Assembly (NCBI RefSeq): GCF_000684975.1
Contig: NZ_BAXZ01000028.1
Span: 1 to 64,000, forward strand
Direction: 5' to 3'
Length of the DNA stretch: 64,000 nt
Source: Paraburkholderia acidipaludis NBRC 101816
GTDB lineage: Bacteria > Pseudomonadota > Gammaproteobacteria > Burkholderiales > Burkholderiaceae
A program made the position numbers and the translations under genes. The notes under the pieces are model-generated. The model was not told where the DNA came from. It worked only from the letters and a program-made list of their open reading frames with translations, and made no database searches. Shown in pieces: positions 48,303-56,671 of the stretch. Numbering within the stretch: the stretch's first letter is position 1; the number at the start of each line of letters is the position of its first letter.

Positions 48303-49382
48303 ATGTTCTTGAAGAATGCGTGGTATGTGGCAGGCACCCCCGACGAGATCGACGCGAAGCCGCTCGGCCGCAAGATTTGCGGCGAGTCGATCGTGTTCTA
48401 TCGCGGTGCGGGCGGCGAGGTGGTGGCGCTCGAGGACTTCTGTCCGCATCGCGGGGCACCGCTTTCGCTGGGTTTTGTCCGCGATGGCGAACTCGTGTGC
48501 GGTTATCACGGACTGCAGATGGGTTGCGACGGCAAGGCGTCGAGCATGCCTGGCCAGCGGGTCGGCGGTTTTCCGGCGGTCAGGCGCTATGCGGCGTTGG
48601 AGCGATACGGGTTCCTCTGGGTCTGGCCCGGCGACGCGTCGCAGGCCGATCCGGCAAAGCTGCACCACCTGCCGTGGGCGGACGATCCGCAATGGGCGTA
48701 TGGCGGCGGGCTGTATCACATTCGCTGCGACTACCGTCTCATGATCGACAACCTGATGGACCTCACGCACGAAACGTATGTGCACGCGAGCAGCATCGGC
48801 CAGAAGGAAATCGACGAAGCGGCGCCGAAGACCGTCAGCCGCGGCGACGAAGTCGTCACCAGCCGCTTCATGCACAACGTCAGCGCGCCGCCGTTCTGGA
48901 AGATGGCGCTGCGCGGCAACGGCCTTGCCGACGACGTGCCTGTCGACCGCTGGCAGGTCTGCCATTTCACGCCGCCTGGCCACGTCATGATCGAAGTCGG
49001 CGTCGCGCATGCGGGTCATGGCGGCTACGACGCGCCCGCCGACCGGAAAGCTGCCTCGATCGTGGTGGATTTCATCACGCCGGAGACCGAAACGTCGATC
49101 TGGTACTTCTGGGGCATGGCGCGCAATTTCCAGCCCGACAATGCCGAATTGACCACCCAGATCCGCGAGGGGCAGGGGAAGATTTTCGGCGAAGATCTGG
49201 AGATGCTCGAGCGGCAGCAGCAAAACCTGCTGGCATGGCCCGAGCGTCAACTGCTGAAGCTCAATATCGACGCGGGCGGCGTGCTGTCCCGCAAGGTCAT
49301 CGACCGTCTGCTCGCCGAAGAGCGTTCGCCGGCGCCCGGACGGCCCGTCGCGCCGATCGTGCCGGCGAAGGGGGCGGTGTGA
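48303..49382 (+). CDS. vanA: vanillate O-demethylase oxygenase subunit
   Basis: The protein has 359 residues. The Rieske 2Fe-2S ligands are Cys-47/His-49 (CPHRGAPLS) and Cys-66/His-69 (CGYHGLQM). The mononuclear iron region has DNLMDLTHETYVHAS, with Asp and two His. This matches VanA, which removes the methoxyl methyl group of vanillate to give protocatechuate and formaldehyde, using electrons from VanB. It starts the van operon; its stop overlaps a GTG of the next gene. Confidence 0.92.
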   Translation: MFLKNAWYVAGTPDEIDAKPLGRKICGESIVFYRGAGGEVVALEDFCPHRGAPLSLGFVRDGELVCGYHGLQMGCDGKASSMPGQRVGGFPAVRRYAALERYGFLWVWPGDASQADPAKLHHLPWADDPQWAYGGGLYHIRCDYRLMIDNLMDLTHETYVHASSIGQKEIDEAAPKTVSRGDEVVTSRFMHNVSAPPFWKMALRGNGLADDVPVDRWQVCHFTPPGHVMIEVGVAHAGHGGYDAPADRKAASIVVDFITPETETSIWYFWGMARNFQPDNAELTTQIREGQGKIFGEDLEMLERQQQNLLAWPERQLLKLNIDAGGVLSRKVIDRLLAEERSPAPGRPVAPIVPAKGAV

Positions 49383-49387
49383 GCGAC

Positions 49388-50344
49388 ATGACGTTGACGG
49401 TCGAGGTCGTGCGCAAATGGGACGAGGCGCACGGCATCTGCGGTTTCGAATTGCGGCGTCCGGACCGCGGGCCGTTGCCCGCGTTCAGCGCCGGCGCCCA
49501 CATCGACGTGCATCTGCCCGGCGGCTTCGTGCGCCAGTATTCGTTATGCGGGAGTCCTTCATGTCAGGACCGCTACGAAATCGCCGTGCTGCGCGACGTG
49601 CAAGGGCGCGGCGGGTCGATGGCGATTCACGATGATGTCCGCCAGGGCGACCTGATCCGCATCGGCACGCCGCGGAACCTGTTTCCCCTCGATGCCGAGG
49701 CACAACGGCACCTGCTGCTGGCAGGCGGTATTGGCGTTACGCCGATCCTCTCGATGGCGGAGCATCTCGCCGCCGCCGGTACGCCGTTCGAGATGCATTA
49801 CTGCACGCGTTCCAGCGAACGGACTGCGTTTGTCGAGCGGCTGGCCGATCCGGCTTTTCGCGAGCGCGTGCAGTTCCATTTCGACGACGCAGGCGCCGAC
49901 CAGGCGTTCGATCTTGCCGCGGTACTCGCGGCGGCAACGGCGCAAACGCATCTCTACGTTTGCGGGCCGCGCGGATTCATGGAGGCGGTGCTGGCCGAAG
50001 CGCGCGCGCAAGGCTGGGCCGAACACCGGCTGCATTACGAGTTCTTCTCCGCCCTCGTTCAGGAAGCGGGCACGGATACGGCGTTCGAAGTGCGGATCGC
50101 GAGCAGTGGGGCATCCGTCGAGGTGCCGCCCGGCTGCACGGTCATCGCCGCGCTCGCGCGGCACGGCGTGGAGGTGCTGACGTCGTGCGAGCAGGGCGTG
50201 TGCGGAACCTGCATGACCCGCGTGCTGGAAGGGCAGCCCGATCATCGCGACAGTTATCTGACTGACGAGGAGAAGGCGGCCGGCGAGTATTTCATGCCGT
50301 GCTGCTCCCGCGCCAGGTCGCCCGTCCTGATTCTCGATCTCTAA
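49388..50344 (+). CDS. vanB: vanillate O-demethylase reductase subunit
   Basis: The protein has 318 residues from ATG 49388 (GTG 49379, overlapping the vanA stop, is possible). The FMN domain has VRQYSLCGSP; the NAD domain has LLAGGIGVTPILSM and YVCGPRGFMEAV. The C-terminal plant-type 2Fe-2S domain has Cys-267, Cys-272, Cys-275 (SCEQGVCGTC) and Cys-305 or 306 (FMPCCSRA). The domain order is that of class IA reductases such as VanB. It passes electrons from NADH to VanA. Confidence 0.92.
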   Translation: MTLTVEVVRKWDEAHGICGFELRRPDRGPLPAFSAGAHIDVHLPGGFVRQYSLCGSPSCQDRYEIAVLRDVQGRGGSMAIHDDVRQGDLIRIGTPRNLFPLDAEAQRHLLLAGGIGVTPILSMAEHLAAAGTPFEMHYCTRSSERTAFVERLADPAFRERVQFHFDDAGADQAFDLAAVLAAATAQTHLYVCGPRGFMEAVLAEARAQGWAEHRLHYEFFSALVQEAGTDTAFEVRIASSGASVEVPPGCTVIAALARHGVEVLTSCEQGVCGTCMTRVLEGQPDHRDSYLTDEEKAAGEYFMPCCSRARSPVLILDL

Positions 50345-50461
50345 CGCTCATCCTCTCCGGCCGGCCGGGCTCCCGCGCATCTTGCGGCCTGGCCGGCCCG
50401 TCATGGCTTTCCCCCCGCCTGCTTCTTTGCCCGCATTTCATGCTGCGGTGCATCTCGAAAA

Positions 50462-50484
50462 AATAGTTATGTGATGTAACTATT
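50462..50484. promoter_or_regulatory. inverted repeat upstream of calA
   Basis: AATAGTTA and TAACTATT are perfect 8-bp arms around TGTGATG. The repeat lies about 53 bp upstream of the calA start; AAACTATC follows at 50494 as a half site. The binding protein is unknown. The 192-bp gap also has a GGCCGGCC-rich dyad after vanB without a T run. Confidence 0.5.
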
Positions 50485-50536
50485 ATGGTATAAAACTATC
50501 AGACGGCATTCGACCGGAACCAAGGAGACAACGGCA

Positions 50537-51304
50537 ATGAATCTGAACGGCAAGACCCTGATCGTCACCGGCGTGGCGTCCGGCATCGGCGCAGAGACGG
50601 CGCGCCTCGCGCGGTTTCACGGCGCTCGCGTGATCGGCGTGGATCGCCAGCCTGTGAACATGACGCTCGACGCGTTTCACCAGGCCGATCTGGGCGATCC
50701 GGCCGCGATCGACGCGCTGGTCGCGCACCTGCCGGAGCGCATCGACGCCCTGGCCAATATCGCCGGGGTGCCAGGCACGGCGCCGGTGGATCTCGTGGCG
50801 CGCGTGAACTATCTGGGTCTGCGCCATCTCAGCGAGGCGCTGCTGCCGCGCATCGTGGCGGGAGGCAGCGTGATCAACGTCGCGTCGATCCTCGGGGCGG
50901 AGTGGCCGCAGCGGCTCGAACTGCACCGCGAGCTGGCCGACACCGCCGGTTTCGAGGCCGGCGCTCGATGGCTCGGCGCGCGTCCCGTGCCGCAGGCCAC
51001 CTGCTACCAGTACTTCAAGGAAGCCCTGATCGTGTGGAGCGCGCGCCGTTCGCAGGACTGGTTCGCGAAGCATTCCGTGCGCGTCAACAGCGTCGCGCCG
51101 GGCCCCGTCTTTACGCCGATTCTCGGCGACTTCGTGACGATGCTCGGCCCCGAGCGCGTGGAAGCCGATGCCGCGAAGATGAAGCGCCCCGCCTACGCAG
51201 ACGAAGTGGCGGAAGCCATCGTGTTTCTGGCCTCCGGTTCCGCCCGCTGGATCAACGGCATCAATCTGCCCGTCGACGGCGGCCTGGCCGCCACGGCAAT
51301 CTAA
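50537..51304 (+). CDS. calA: coniferyl-alcohol dehydrogenase (short-chain dehydrogenase)
   Basis: The 255-residue SDR has TGVASGIG at residues 11-18, NIAGVPGT, and the catalytic Tyr/Lys in CYQYFKEALIVWS. The segments NVASILGAEWPQRLELHREL, SVAPGPVFTPILGDFVTMLG and WINGINLPVDGGLA closely follow known Pseudomonas CalA. It oxidises coniferyl alcohol to coniferyl aldehyde with NAD(P). It heads the coniferyl-to-vanillin gene group and follows vanAB. Confidence 0.88.
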   Translation: MNLNGKTLIVTGVASGIGAETARLARFHGARVIGVDRQPVNMTLDAFHQADLGDPAAIDALVAHLPERIDALANIAGVPGTAPVDLVARVNYLGLRHLSEALLPRIVAGGSVINVASILGAEWPQRLELHRELADTAGFEAGARWLGARPVPQATCYQYFKEALIVWSARRSQDWFAKHSVRVNSVAPGPVFTPILGDFVTMLGPERVEADAAKMKRPAYADEVAEAIVFLASGSARWINGINLPVDGGLAATAI

Positions 51305-51339
51305 GGACACCCGATCAATACCTACTGGAGACATGCGTC

Positions 51340-52812
51340 ATGAGCAATTCGTCAGGAATTTCGCTTGCCAACGCCGACACGTGGCAGGGCAAGATCTTTA
51401 ACGGCGACTGGGTTGGTACGCCCGGCGTTCTGGACGTCGTCGAACCCGCCTCCGGCCGGCCGCTGCATCAGGTCGGCAAGGTCACGCCGGAGGACGTCGC
51501 CGTCGCCGTGAAATCGGCACGCGCGGCGCAGCGCGCGTGGGCCGCCACGTCGCCGCGCGAGCGGGCCGCCGTGTTTCATCGCGCCGCGGCGCTGTTGCAG
51601 GAACAGGCCGGCGCTGCCGCGGCGCTGATCGCGCGCGAGACCGGCGCCATTCTGGCGAAGGGCGAGCACGAGGTGCGCGAAGCGATCGTGTTGCTGCAGC
51701 GTGCCGCGGCGATGCCGCTGGAAGCCAACGGACGGGTGCTGCCGGGCCAGCCGGGGCGCCTGAGCATCGCGCGCCAGCTGCCGCTGGGCGTGATCGGCGT
51801 GATCTCGCCGTTCAATTTCCCGCTCGTGCTCTCGCTGCGCTCGGTCGCGCCCGCGCTCGCGGTGGGCAATGCCGTGGTGATCAAGCCGGATCCGCGCACG
51901 CCTTACGCGGGCGGCTTCGTGATCGCGGAGGTGCTGGCGGCCGCGGGCCTGCCCAAAGGGCTGCTGCACGTTCTGCCGGGCGGCGCGGATGTCGGGCAGG
52001 CGCTGGTCGAAGCTCCCGGCGTGCCGATGATCGCGTTTACCGGCTCGACTGCGGCTGGCCGCAAGATCGGCGAGCTGGCGGGGCGCCATCTGAAGAAGGT
52101 GTCGCTTGAGCTCGGCGGCAAGAATTCGCTGATCGTGCTGGAGGATGCCGATCTCGACAAGGCGGCCTCGGCCATTGCATTCGGCGCCTGGTTCCATCAG
52201 GGGCAAATCTGCATGGCGACGGGCCGCGTGCTTGCCCATCGCAGCATTGCGGGCGAACTCACGCGCCGTCTTGCCGACAAGGCGCGCCACCTGCCGGTGG
52301 GCGATCCCGCCGTGGCGCAGGTCGCGCTCGGGCCCATCATCGACCAGCGGCAACTGCAGAATGTGGTCGATATCGTGAGCGCTTCGGTGACGGCAGGCGC
52401 CGTGGTCGAGGCGGGCGGAACGCACGAAGGGCTGTTCTACGCGCCGACCGTGCTGTCCAACGTGAAGCCGGGCATGCGCGCGTTCGACGAAGAAATTTTC
52501 GGGCCCGTCGCCAGCGTGATTCCGTTCGACACCGACGAGGAGGCAATCGAGCTCGCCAATCGCACCGAATACGGTCTCTCGGCAGGCGTGATCTCGGCGT
52601 CGGTCGGGCGTGCCATGGCGATAGGCGAGCGGCTGCACACGGGCCTGCTGCACATCAACGACCAGACCGTGGCCGACGAGGTCACCAATCCCTTCGGCGG
52701 GACCGGGGCTTCGGGCAACGGCACCAGCGTCGGCGGCCCCGCCGACTGGGAGCAGTACACGCACTGGCAGTGGGTCACGGTCAAGGACGCCGTGCCGCAG
52801 TATCCGTTTTAA
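51340..52812 (+). CDS. vdh: vanillin (aromatic aldehyde) dehydrogenase
   Basis: The protein has 490 residues. Motifs are VISPFNFPLVLSLRS, ELGGKNSLIVLED with the general base Glu, and HQGQICMATGR with nucleophile Cys-291. The pattern matches benzaldehyde/vanillin dehydrogenases. In this operon it can oxidise vanillin to vanillate; it might also turn coniferyl aldehyde into ferulate, because no second aldehyde dehydrogenase lies next to calA. The sequence cannot separate the two roles. Confidence 0.82.
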   Translation: MSNSSGISLANADTWQGKIFNGDWVGTPGVLDVVEPASGRPLHQVGKVTPEDVAVAVKSARAAQRAWAATSPRERAAVFHRAAALLQEQAGAAAALIARETGAILAKGEHEVREAIVLLQRAAAMPLEANGRVLPGQPGRLSIARQLPLGVIGVISPFNFPLVLSLRSVAPALAVGNAVVIKPDPRTPYAGGFVIAEVLAAAGLPKGLLHVLPGGADVGQALVEAPGVPMIAFTGSTAAGRKIGELAGRHLKKVSLELGGKNSLIVLEDADLDKAASAIAFGAWFHQGQICMATGRVLAHRSIAGELTRRLADKARHLPVGDPAVAQVALGPIIDQRQLQNVVDIVSASVTAGAVVEAGGTHEGLFYAPTVLSNVKPGMRAFDEEIFGPVASVIPFDTDEEAIELANRTEYGLSAGVISASVGRAMAIGERLHTGLLHINDQTVADEVTNPFGGTGASGNGTSVGGPADWEQYTHWQWVTVKDAVPQYPF

Positions 52813-52860
52813 GTCGCGGTAGAAGCGCCCATGCGAGGGTGCTTCTACCAACGCCTTCAA

Positions 52861-52870
52861 TTATCGATAA
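52861..52870. promoter_or_regulatory. putative MarR site in front of ech
   Basis: TTATCGATAA is a perfect palindrome 11 bp upstream of the ech start. TTATCTATAA at 56602, in the promoter shared by the MarR gene and the MFS gene, is the same motif with one change. Confidence 0.45.
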
Positions 52871-52880
52871 GGTATACGAA

Positions 52881-53717
52881 ATGAGCAGTCAGGCAGAAGA
52901 ACAAACCGTCGCGTTCGGCATCGAGGACGGTGTGGCATGGGTCAGGTTCAACCGCCCGGAAAAGCGTAACGCGATGAGCCCGGCGCTGAACCGGCGCATG
53001 ATGGAGGTGCTCGACGAGCTGGAGTTTCATCCCGACGTGGGCGTGCTCGTGCTGACCGGCGAGGGCACGGCGTGGACGGCCGGCATGGACCTGCAGGAGT
53101 ATTTCCGCGACACCGAAGCGCACGGCCTGCAGGGCACGCGCAAGGCCCAGCGCGAGAGCTACGGCTGGTGGCGGCGTCTGCGCTGGTATCAGAAGCCCAC
53201 CATCGCGATGATCAACGGCTGGTGCTTCGGCGGCGGTTATGGTCCGCTGTTTGCCTGCGATCTCGCGTTCTGCGCCGAGGAAGCGCGCTTTGGCCTTTCG
53301 GAAATCAACTGGGGCATTTTGCCGGGCGGCGGCGCGTCGAAGGTCGCCGCGGAACTCTTGTCGTTCCGCCGCGCGATGTATCACGCGATGCTGGGCGAGA
53401 ACATCGACGGCCGCAAAGCCGAGGAGTGGGGACTCGTCAACGAGGCGGTGCCTGCCGGGCAACTGCGTGCGCGCGTTGTGGAAGTGGCGCAGGCGCTGCT
53501 CAAGAAGAATCCGGTTGCCCTGAAGGCCACCAAGGACGCCATTCGCCGCGTGCGCGAGATGACCTACGATAACGCCGAGGACTTTCTCGTGCGCGCCCAG
53601 GAAGCGGCCAACAGCTTCGACGACGACGGCCGCAAGGAAGGCCTGCGGCAGTTCCTCGACGACAAGATTTACAAGCCGGGGTTGGGCGCTTACGATCTGA
53701 CCCGCAAGCGTGCCTGA
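52881..53717 (+). CDS. ech: feruloyl-CoA (p-hydroxycinnamoyl-CoA) hydratase/lyase
   Basis: This is a 278-residue crotonase-fold protein. It has VRFNRPEKRNAMSPALNRRM, the oxyanion loop GWCFGGGYGPLF, and catalytic Glu-141 in LSEINWGILPGGG. The extra WWRRLRWYQKPT segment is typical of hydroxycinnamoyl-CoA lyases. It hydrates feruloyl-CoA and cleaves it to vanillin and acetyl-CoA. It directly precedes the CoA ligase gene. Confidence 0.92.
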   Translation: MSSQAEEQTVAFGIEDGVAWVRFNRPEKRNAMSPALNRRMMEVLDELEFHPDVGVLVLTGEGTAWTAGMDLQEYFRDTEAHGLQGTRKAQRESYGWWRRLRWYQKPTIAMINGWCFGGGYGPLFACDLAFCAEEARFGLSEINWGILPGGGASKVAAELLSFRRAMYHAMLGENIDGRKAEEWGLVNEAVPAGQLRARVVEVAQALLKKNPVALKATKDAIRRVREMTYDNAEDFLVRAQEAANSFDDDGRKEGLRQFLDDKIYKPGLGAYDLTRKRA

Positions 53718-53735
53718 ATGCAGGAGCCCGCCAAT

Positions 53736-55913
53736 ATGGACTGGACCCAATCCGCAAACCCGCCCGTGGCGCGGCCAGGGGTGAGCAGCGAGGCCGTGGC
53801 GCGCCTGCTGCGGCCCGCGTCGATCGCCATCGTCGGCGCTTCGCCGACACCGGGTGCGCTCGGCGCATCGGTGCTGGCCAATCTCGAGCGCAACCAGTAC
53901 GGGGGGCAAATCTACCTCGTCAATCCGAAGCGCGACGAGATTCATGGCCGCCCCTGCGTGAAGTCGATCGAGCAGTTGCCGTCGGGCGTGGACGTCGCCG
54001 TGCTGGCGATTCCGCAGCAGGCCGTGCTCGATGCCGTGCGTCAACTGGCGGCGCGCAACGTAGGGGCCGTCGTGATCTTTTCGGCCGGTTTCGCCGAGGC
54101 GGGGCCGGAGGGCATCGCGCAGCAGCGCGAGATCGCGAGGATTGCCGCTGAAACCGGCATGATCGTCGAAGGGCCGAATTGCCTCGGCTGCATCAACTAT
54201 CGGGACCGCGTGCCGCTCACGTTCATCGAAACGAGCGTGAGCACGATGCAGGCCCAGCGCAGCCGCAGCCAGCCTGCAATCGGCATCCTGTCGCAGAGCG
54301 GGGCCATGATGGCCGTGCTCAACACGACGCTGGCGAGCCGCGATCTTCCCCTCTCGTACGCGGTATCGACAGGCAACGAGGCGGCCAGCCATCTTGAGGA
54401 CTACCTGGAGTTTCTGCTGGAGGATCCAGGCACGCGCGTGGTTGCCATGATTGCCGAGCAGTTCCGGCAGCCGCGCCGGCTGCTGGATGCGGCACGGCGT
54501 GCGCGCCGCGCGGGCAAGCTGCTGGTGCTGCTGCATCCCGGCAAGAGTGCCGCGGCGCGTGCTTCGGCGGCCACGCACACCGGGGCGATGGCGGGCGATT
54601 ACGCGGTGATGCGCACCAAGGTCGAGCGCGCAGGCGTCGTGATGGCGCAGAGCCTGGAAGAACTGGGCGATATCGCCGAGATCGGCCTGCGCTGCGCACG
54701 CCTGCCCGCACGCGGAACGGCAATCTTGGGGGAATCCGGTGCGTTCAAGGCGCTGTGCCTCGATATCTGCGAGGAGCTCGGTCTGGAACTGCCGGCCATC
54801 GACGACGGCAATGCGCCCGCGCTACGCGCCGCCATGCCTTCGTTCGTCCCCGTGTCCAATCCGCTCGATCTGACCGCTCAGGGGCTCGTCGATCCCGAGC
54901 TGTATTACCGCACGCTCTCGGCGCTATTCGACGACGAGCGATTCTCGGCCGTCGTCGTCGGCCTGATCCAGACCGATCCGGTCACCTGCGCGATCAAGAT
55001 GCCGCCGGTATTGCGCGCGGTCCAGGAGCTACGGCCGCAAAAGCCGGTGATCTGCGCGGGGCTCGACGAAGGTGCGGAGGTGCCGCCTGGTTATCTCGAG
55101 CAAATGCGCGAACTGGGCATTCCGTATTTCCCCAGCACGGAACGCGCCCTGCGGGCCATCGCGCGGCTCAGCGATACCGCTGCGCGGGACTTCTCCGAAG
55201 CTGCATTCGAGCCGGTCGCGGCCGATGTGCCGCGCCAAAGCGGCGTCGTGCCCGAGTACCGCGCGAAGCACCTGCTTGCGCCGCTCGGCATTCCGTTCGC
55301 ACGCGGCGAGCTGGCCACCGGCTTCGATTCGGCGTTGACGATCGCGCAGCGCATTGGCTATCCGGTTGCGCTCAAGGCTCAGGCGGCCGAGCTCAGTCAC
55401 AAGAGCGACGTGGGCGGCGTGGTGCTCGGCGTCGATGGGCCCGAGTCGCTGCAGGCAGCGTGGACGCAGCTTGACGGCAACATCAGGCGGCACGCGCCGG
55501 CAACAAGGCTCGACGGCGTGCTGATCGAAGCCATGGGCGCGCGCGGTCTCGAGATGATCGTCGGGGCGCGCAACGATCCGCAGTGGGGGCCGGTCATCCT
55601 GGTCGGCTTCGGCGGCGTGACCGCGGAGGTCACGCGCGACGTCCGGCTGCTGCCTCACGATCTCTCGAGAGATGCGGTGGCGCGAGAGATCGGCCGCCTC
55701 AAGGGCGCGCCGCTGCTGCACGGCTATCGCGGTGCGCCTGCGCTGGATGTGCAGGCGCTCGCGGACGTGGTCGTGCGCCTCGGCGCGCTGCTGCAATCGG
55801 AGCCGGGCATTCGCGAGATCGACCTGAATCCGGTTGTCGTCTACCCGAGCGGGCAGGGTGTGCTGGCGCTCGATGCGCTGATGCTGATCGAGGCGCAGCA
55901 GAAGGCCGGCTGA
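53736..55913 (+). CDS. ferA: feruloyl-CoA synthetase, ADP-forming acyl-CoA synthetase family
   Basis: ATG 53736 has AGGAG at 9 bp; ATG 53718, abutting the ech stop, is an alternative. The 725-residue protein has a CoA-binding Rossmann domain (SIAIVGASPTPGALGASVLANL), two succinyl-CoA-ligase-like domains with the phospho-His candidate His-281 in ATHTGAMAGD, and a C-terminal ATP-grasp domain (ALKAQAAELSHKSDVGGVVLGV). This is the type of FerA known from Sphingobium, not the usual AMP-forming Fcs. It activates ferulate and related hydroxycinnamates for Ech. Confidence 0.85.
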   Translation: MDWTQSANPPVARPGVSSEAVARLLRPASIAIVGASPTPGALGASVLANLERNQYGGQIYLVNPKRDEIHGRPCVKSIEQLPSGVDVAVLAIPQQAVLDAVRQLAARNVGAVVIFSAGFAEAGPEGIAQQREIARIAAETGMIVEGPNCLGCINYRDRVPLTFIETSVSTMQAQRSRSQPAIGILSQSGAMMAVLNTTLASRDLPLSYAVSTGNEAASHLEDYLEFLLEDPGTRVVAMIAEQFRQPRRLLDAARRARRAGKLLVLLHPGKSAAARASAATHTGAMAGDYAVMRTKVERAGVVMAQSLEELGDIAEIGLRCARLPARGTAILGESGAFKALCLDICEELGLELPAIDDGNAPALRAAMPSFVPVSNPLDLTAQGLVDPELYYRTLSALFDDERFSAVVVGLIQTDPVTCAIKMPPVLRAVQELRPQKPVICAGLDEGAEVPPGYLEQMRELGIPYFPSTERALRAIARLSDTAARDFSEAAFEPVAADVPRQSGVVPEYRAKHLLAPLGIPFARGELATGFDSALTIAQRIGYPVALKAQAAELSHKSDVGGVVLGVDGPESLQAAWTQLDGNIRRHAPATRLDGVLIEAMGARGLEMIVGARNDPQWGPVILVGFGGVTAEVTRDVRLLPHDLSRDAVAREIGRLKGAPLLHGYRGAPALDVQALADVVVRLGALLQSEPGIREIDLNPVVVYPSGQGVLALDALMLIEAQQKAG

Positions 55914-55925
55914 TTGTCCTGATCC

Positions 55926-55951
55926 GGCGGGGACGCCGCGTCGTCCCCGCC
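55926..55951. terminator. hairpin between convergent ferA and marR
   Basis: GGCGGGGACG and CGTCCCCGCC form a perfect 10-bp stem with a 6-nt loop between the two convergent stops. There is no clear T run, so it may be a weak bidirectional terminator. Confidence 0.5.
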
Positions 55952-55967
55952 GTACCGCCCGGTTCTC

Positions 55968-56441
55968 TCAGCCGGCAAAGATTTTCGACAGAAGGCGCTT
56001 CAGCTGTTCGCGCTCGCCCGCGGAGAGCTGGTGAAGCGCGGCTTCGTCGGCTTTCTGCGCGGCCTTCAGGGCTTGCGTGTGAAGCTTCACGCCTTGCGGC
56101 GTGAGCGAGACCAACTGGATGCGCTTGTCGTCGGTGCTGCGCTGTCGTCCCAGCAAGCCGCTCGACTCCAGGCGGTCCAGCAGCGTGGCCAGGTTGGGCG
56201 GTGCGATCGCCAGCGCCTCCGCCAGTGCCTTCTGGTTGATACCCGGATTGCTTCGCAGCATGGACAGCACCGCGAAATCGGCCTGGCGCAGATCGAGCTT
56301 TTCCATCTGCGCGTCGAAGTGCGTCTGGATTACGAGGTAGGCACGCCGAACGTTGTATCCGAGAAGACCCAGCAGTTCCGACTGATCCACCTGAGCGGAA
56401 AGTTCATCGTCGATGTTAAGAGAGGCGGGCTTGGTCGGCAT
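55968..56441 (-). CDS. MarR family regulator of the ferulate genes
   Basis: The protein has 157 residues with a winged-helix region (FAVLSMLRSNPGINQKALAEALAIAPPNLATLLDRLESSGLLGRQRSTDDKRI). It is convergent with ferA and divergent from an MFS gene. Hydroxycinnamate operons are commonly repressed by a MarR protein released by feruloyl-CoA or coumaroyl-CoA, so this is the likely role. Putative sites are TTATCGATAA at 52861 and the related element at 56602. Confidence 0.85.
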   Translation of the reverse strand: MPTKPASLNIDDELSAQVDQSELLGLLGYNVRRAYLVIQTHFDAQMEKLDLRQADFAVLSMLRSNPGINQKALAEALAIAPPNLATLLDRLESSGLLGRQRSTDDKRIQLVSLTPQGVKLHTQALKAAQKADEAALHQLSAGEREQLKRLLSKIFAG

Positions 56442-56601
56442 GTTCGTGGAGCGAGGCGGTAAGGCGGTTGCAGGAAATCATAGCACGTGACGATTGATAG
56501 CCGTCCTCAGAACGGCAAGGGGCCGGGGTTGTGCCGGCGCTGTCGGACATTCAGCGTTTTCCCCTAATTCTGGATTCTTGCGTTTTCGCGTAAACAACTT
56601 A

Positions 56602-56630
56602 TTATCTATAACAAATATACACGATAATTA
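56602..56630. promoter_or_regulatory. AT-rich operator region of the MarR/MFS divergent promoter
   Basis: TTATCTATAA (56602-56611) and GATAATTA (56623-56630) lie in a markedly AT-rich stretch 40-70 bp before the MFS start. ATTATC and GATAAT are inverted arms 16 bp apart. The motif recurs at 52861. Confidence 0.5.
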
Positions 56631-56671
56631 AAATTCCGAGACTCATTACCATCAGCGCCAGGAGACAACTC

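Noticed and set aside
50352..50402. Strong GGCCGGCC dyad after vanB as an intrinsic terminator
   Set aside because: No T run follows and GC-rich self-complementary words are expected by composition; it is mentioned only as a weak hairpin.
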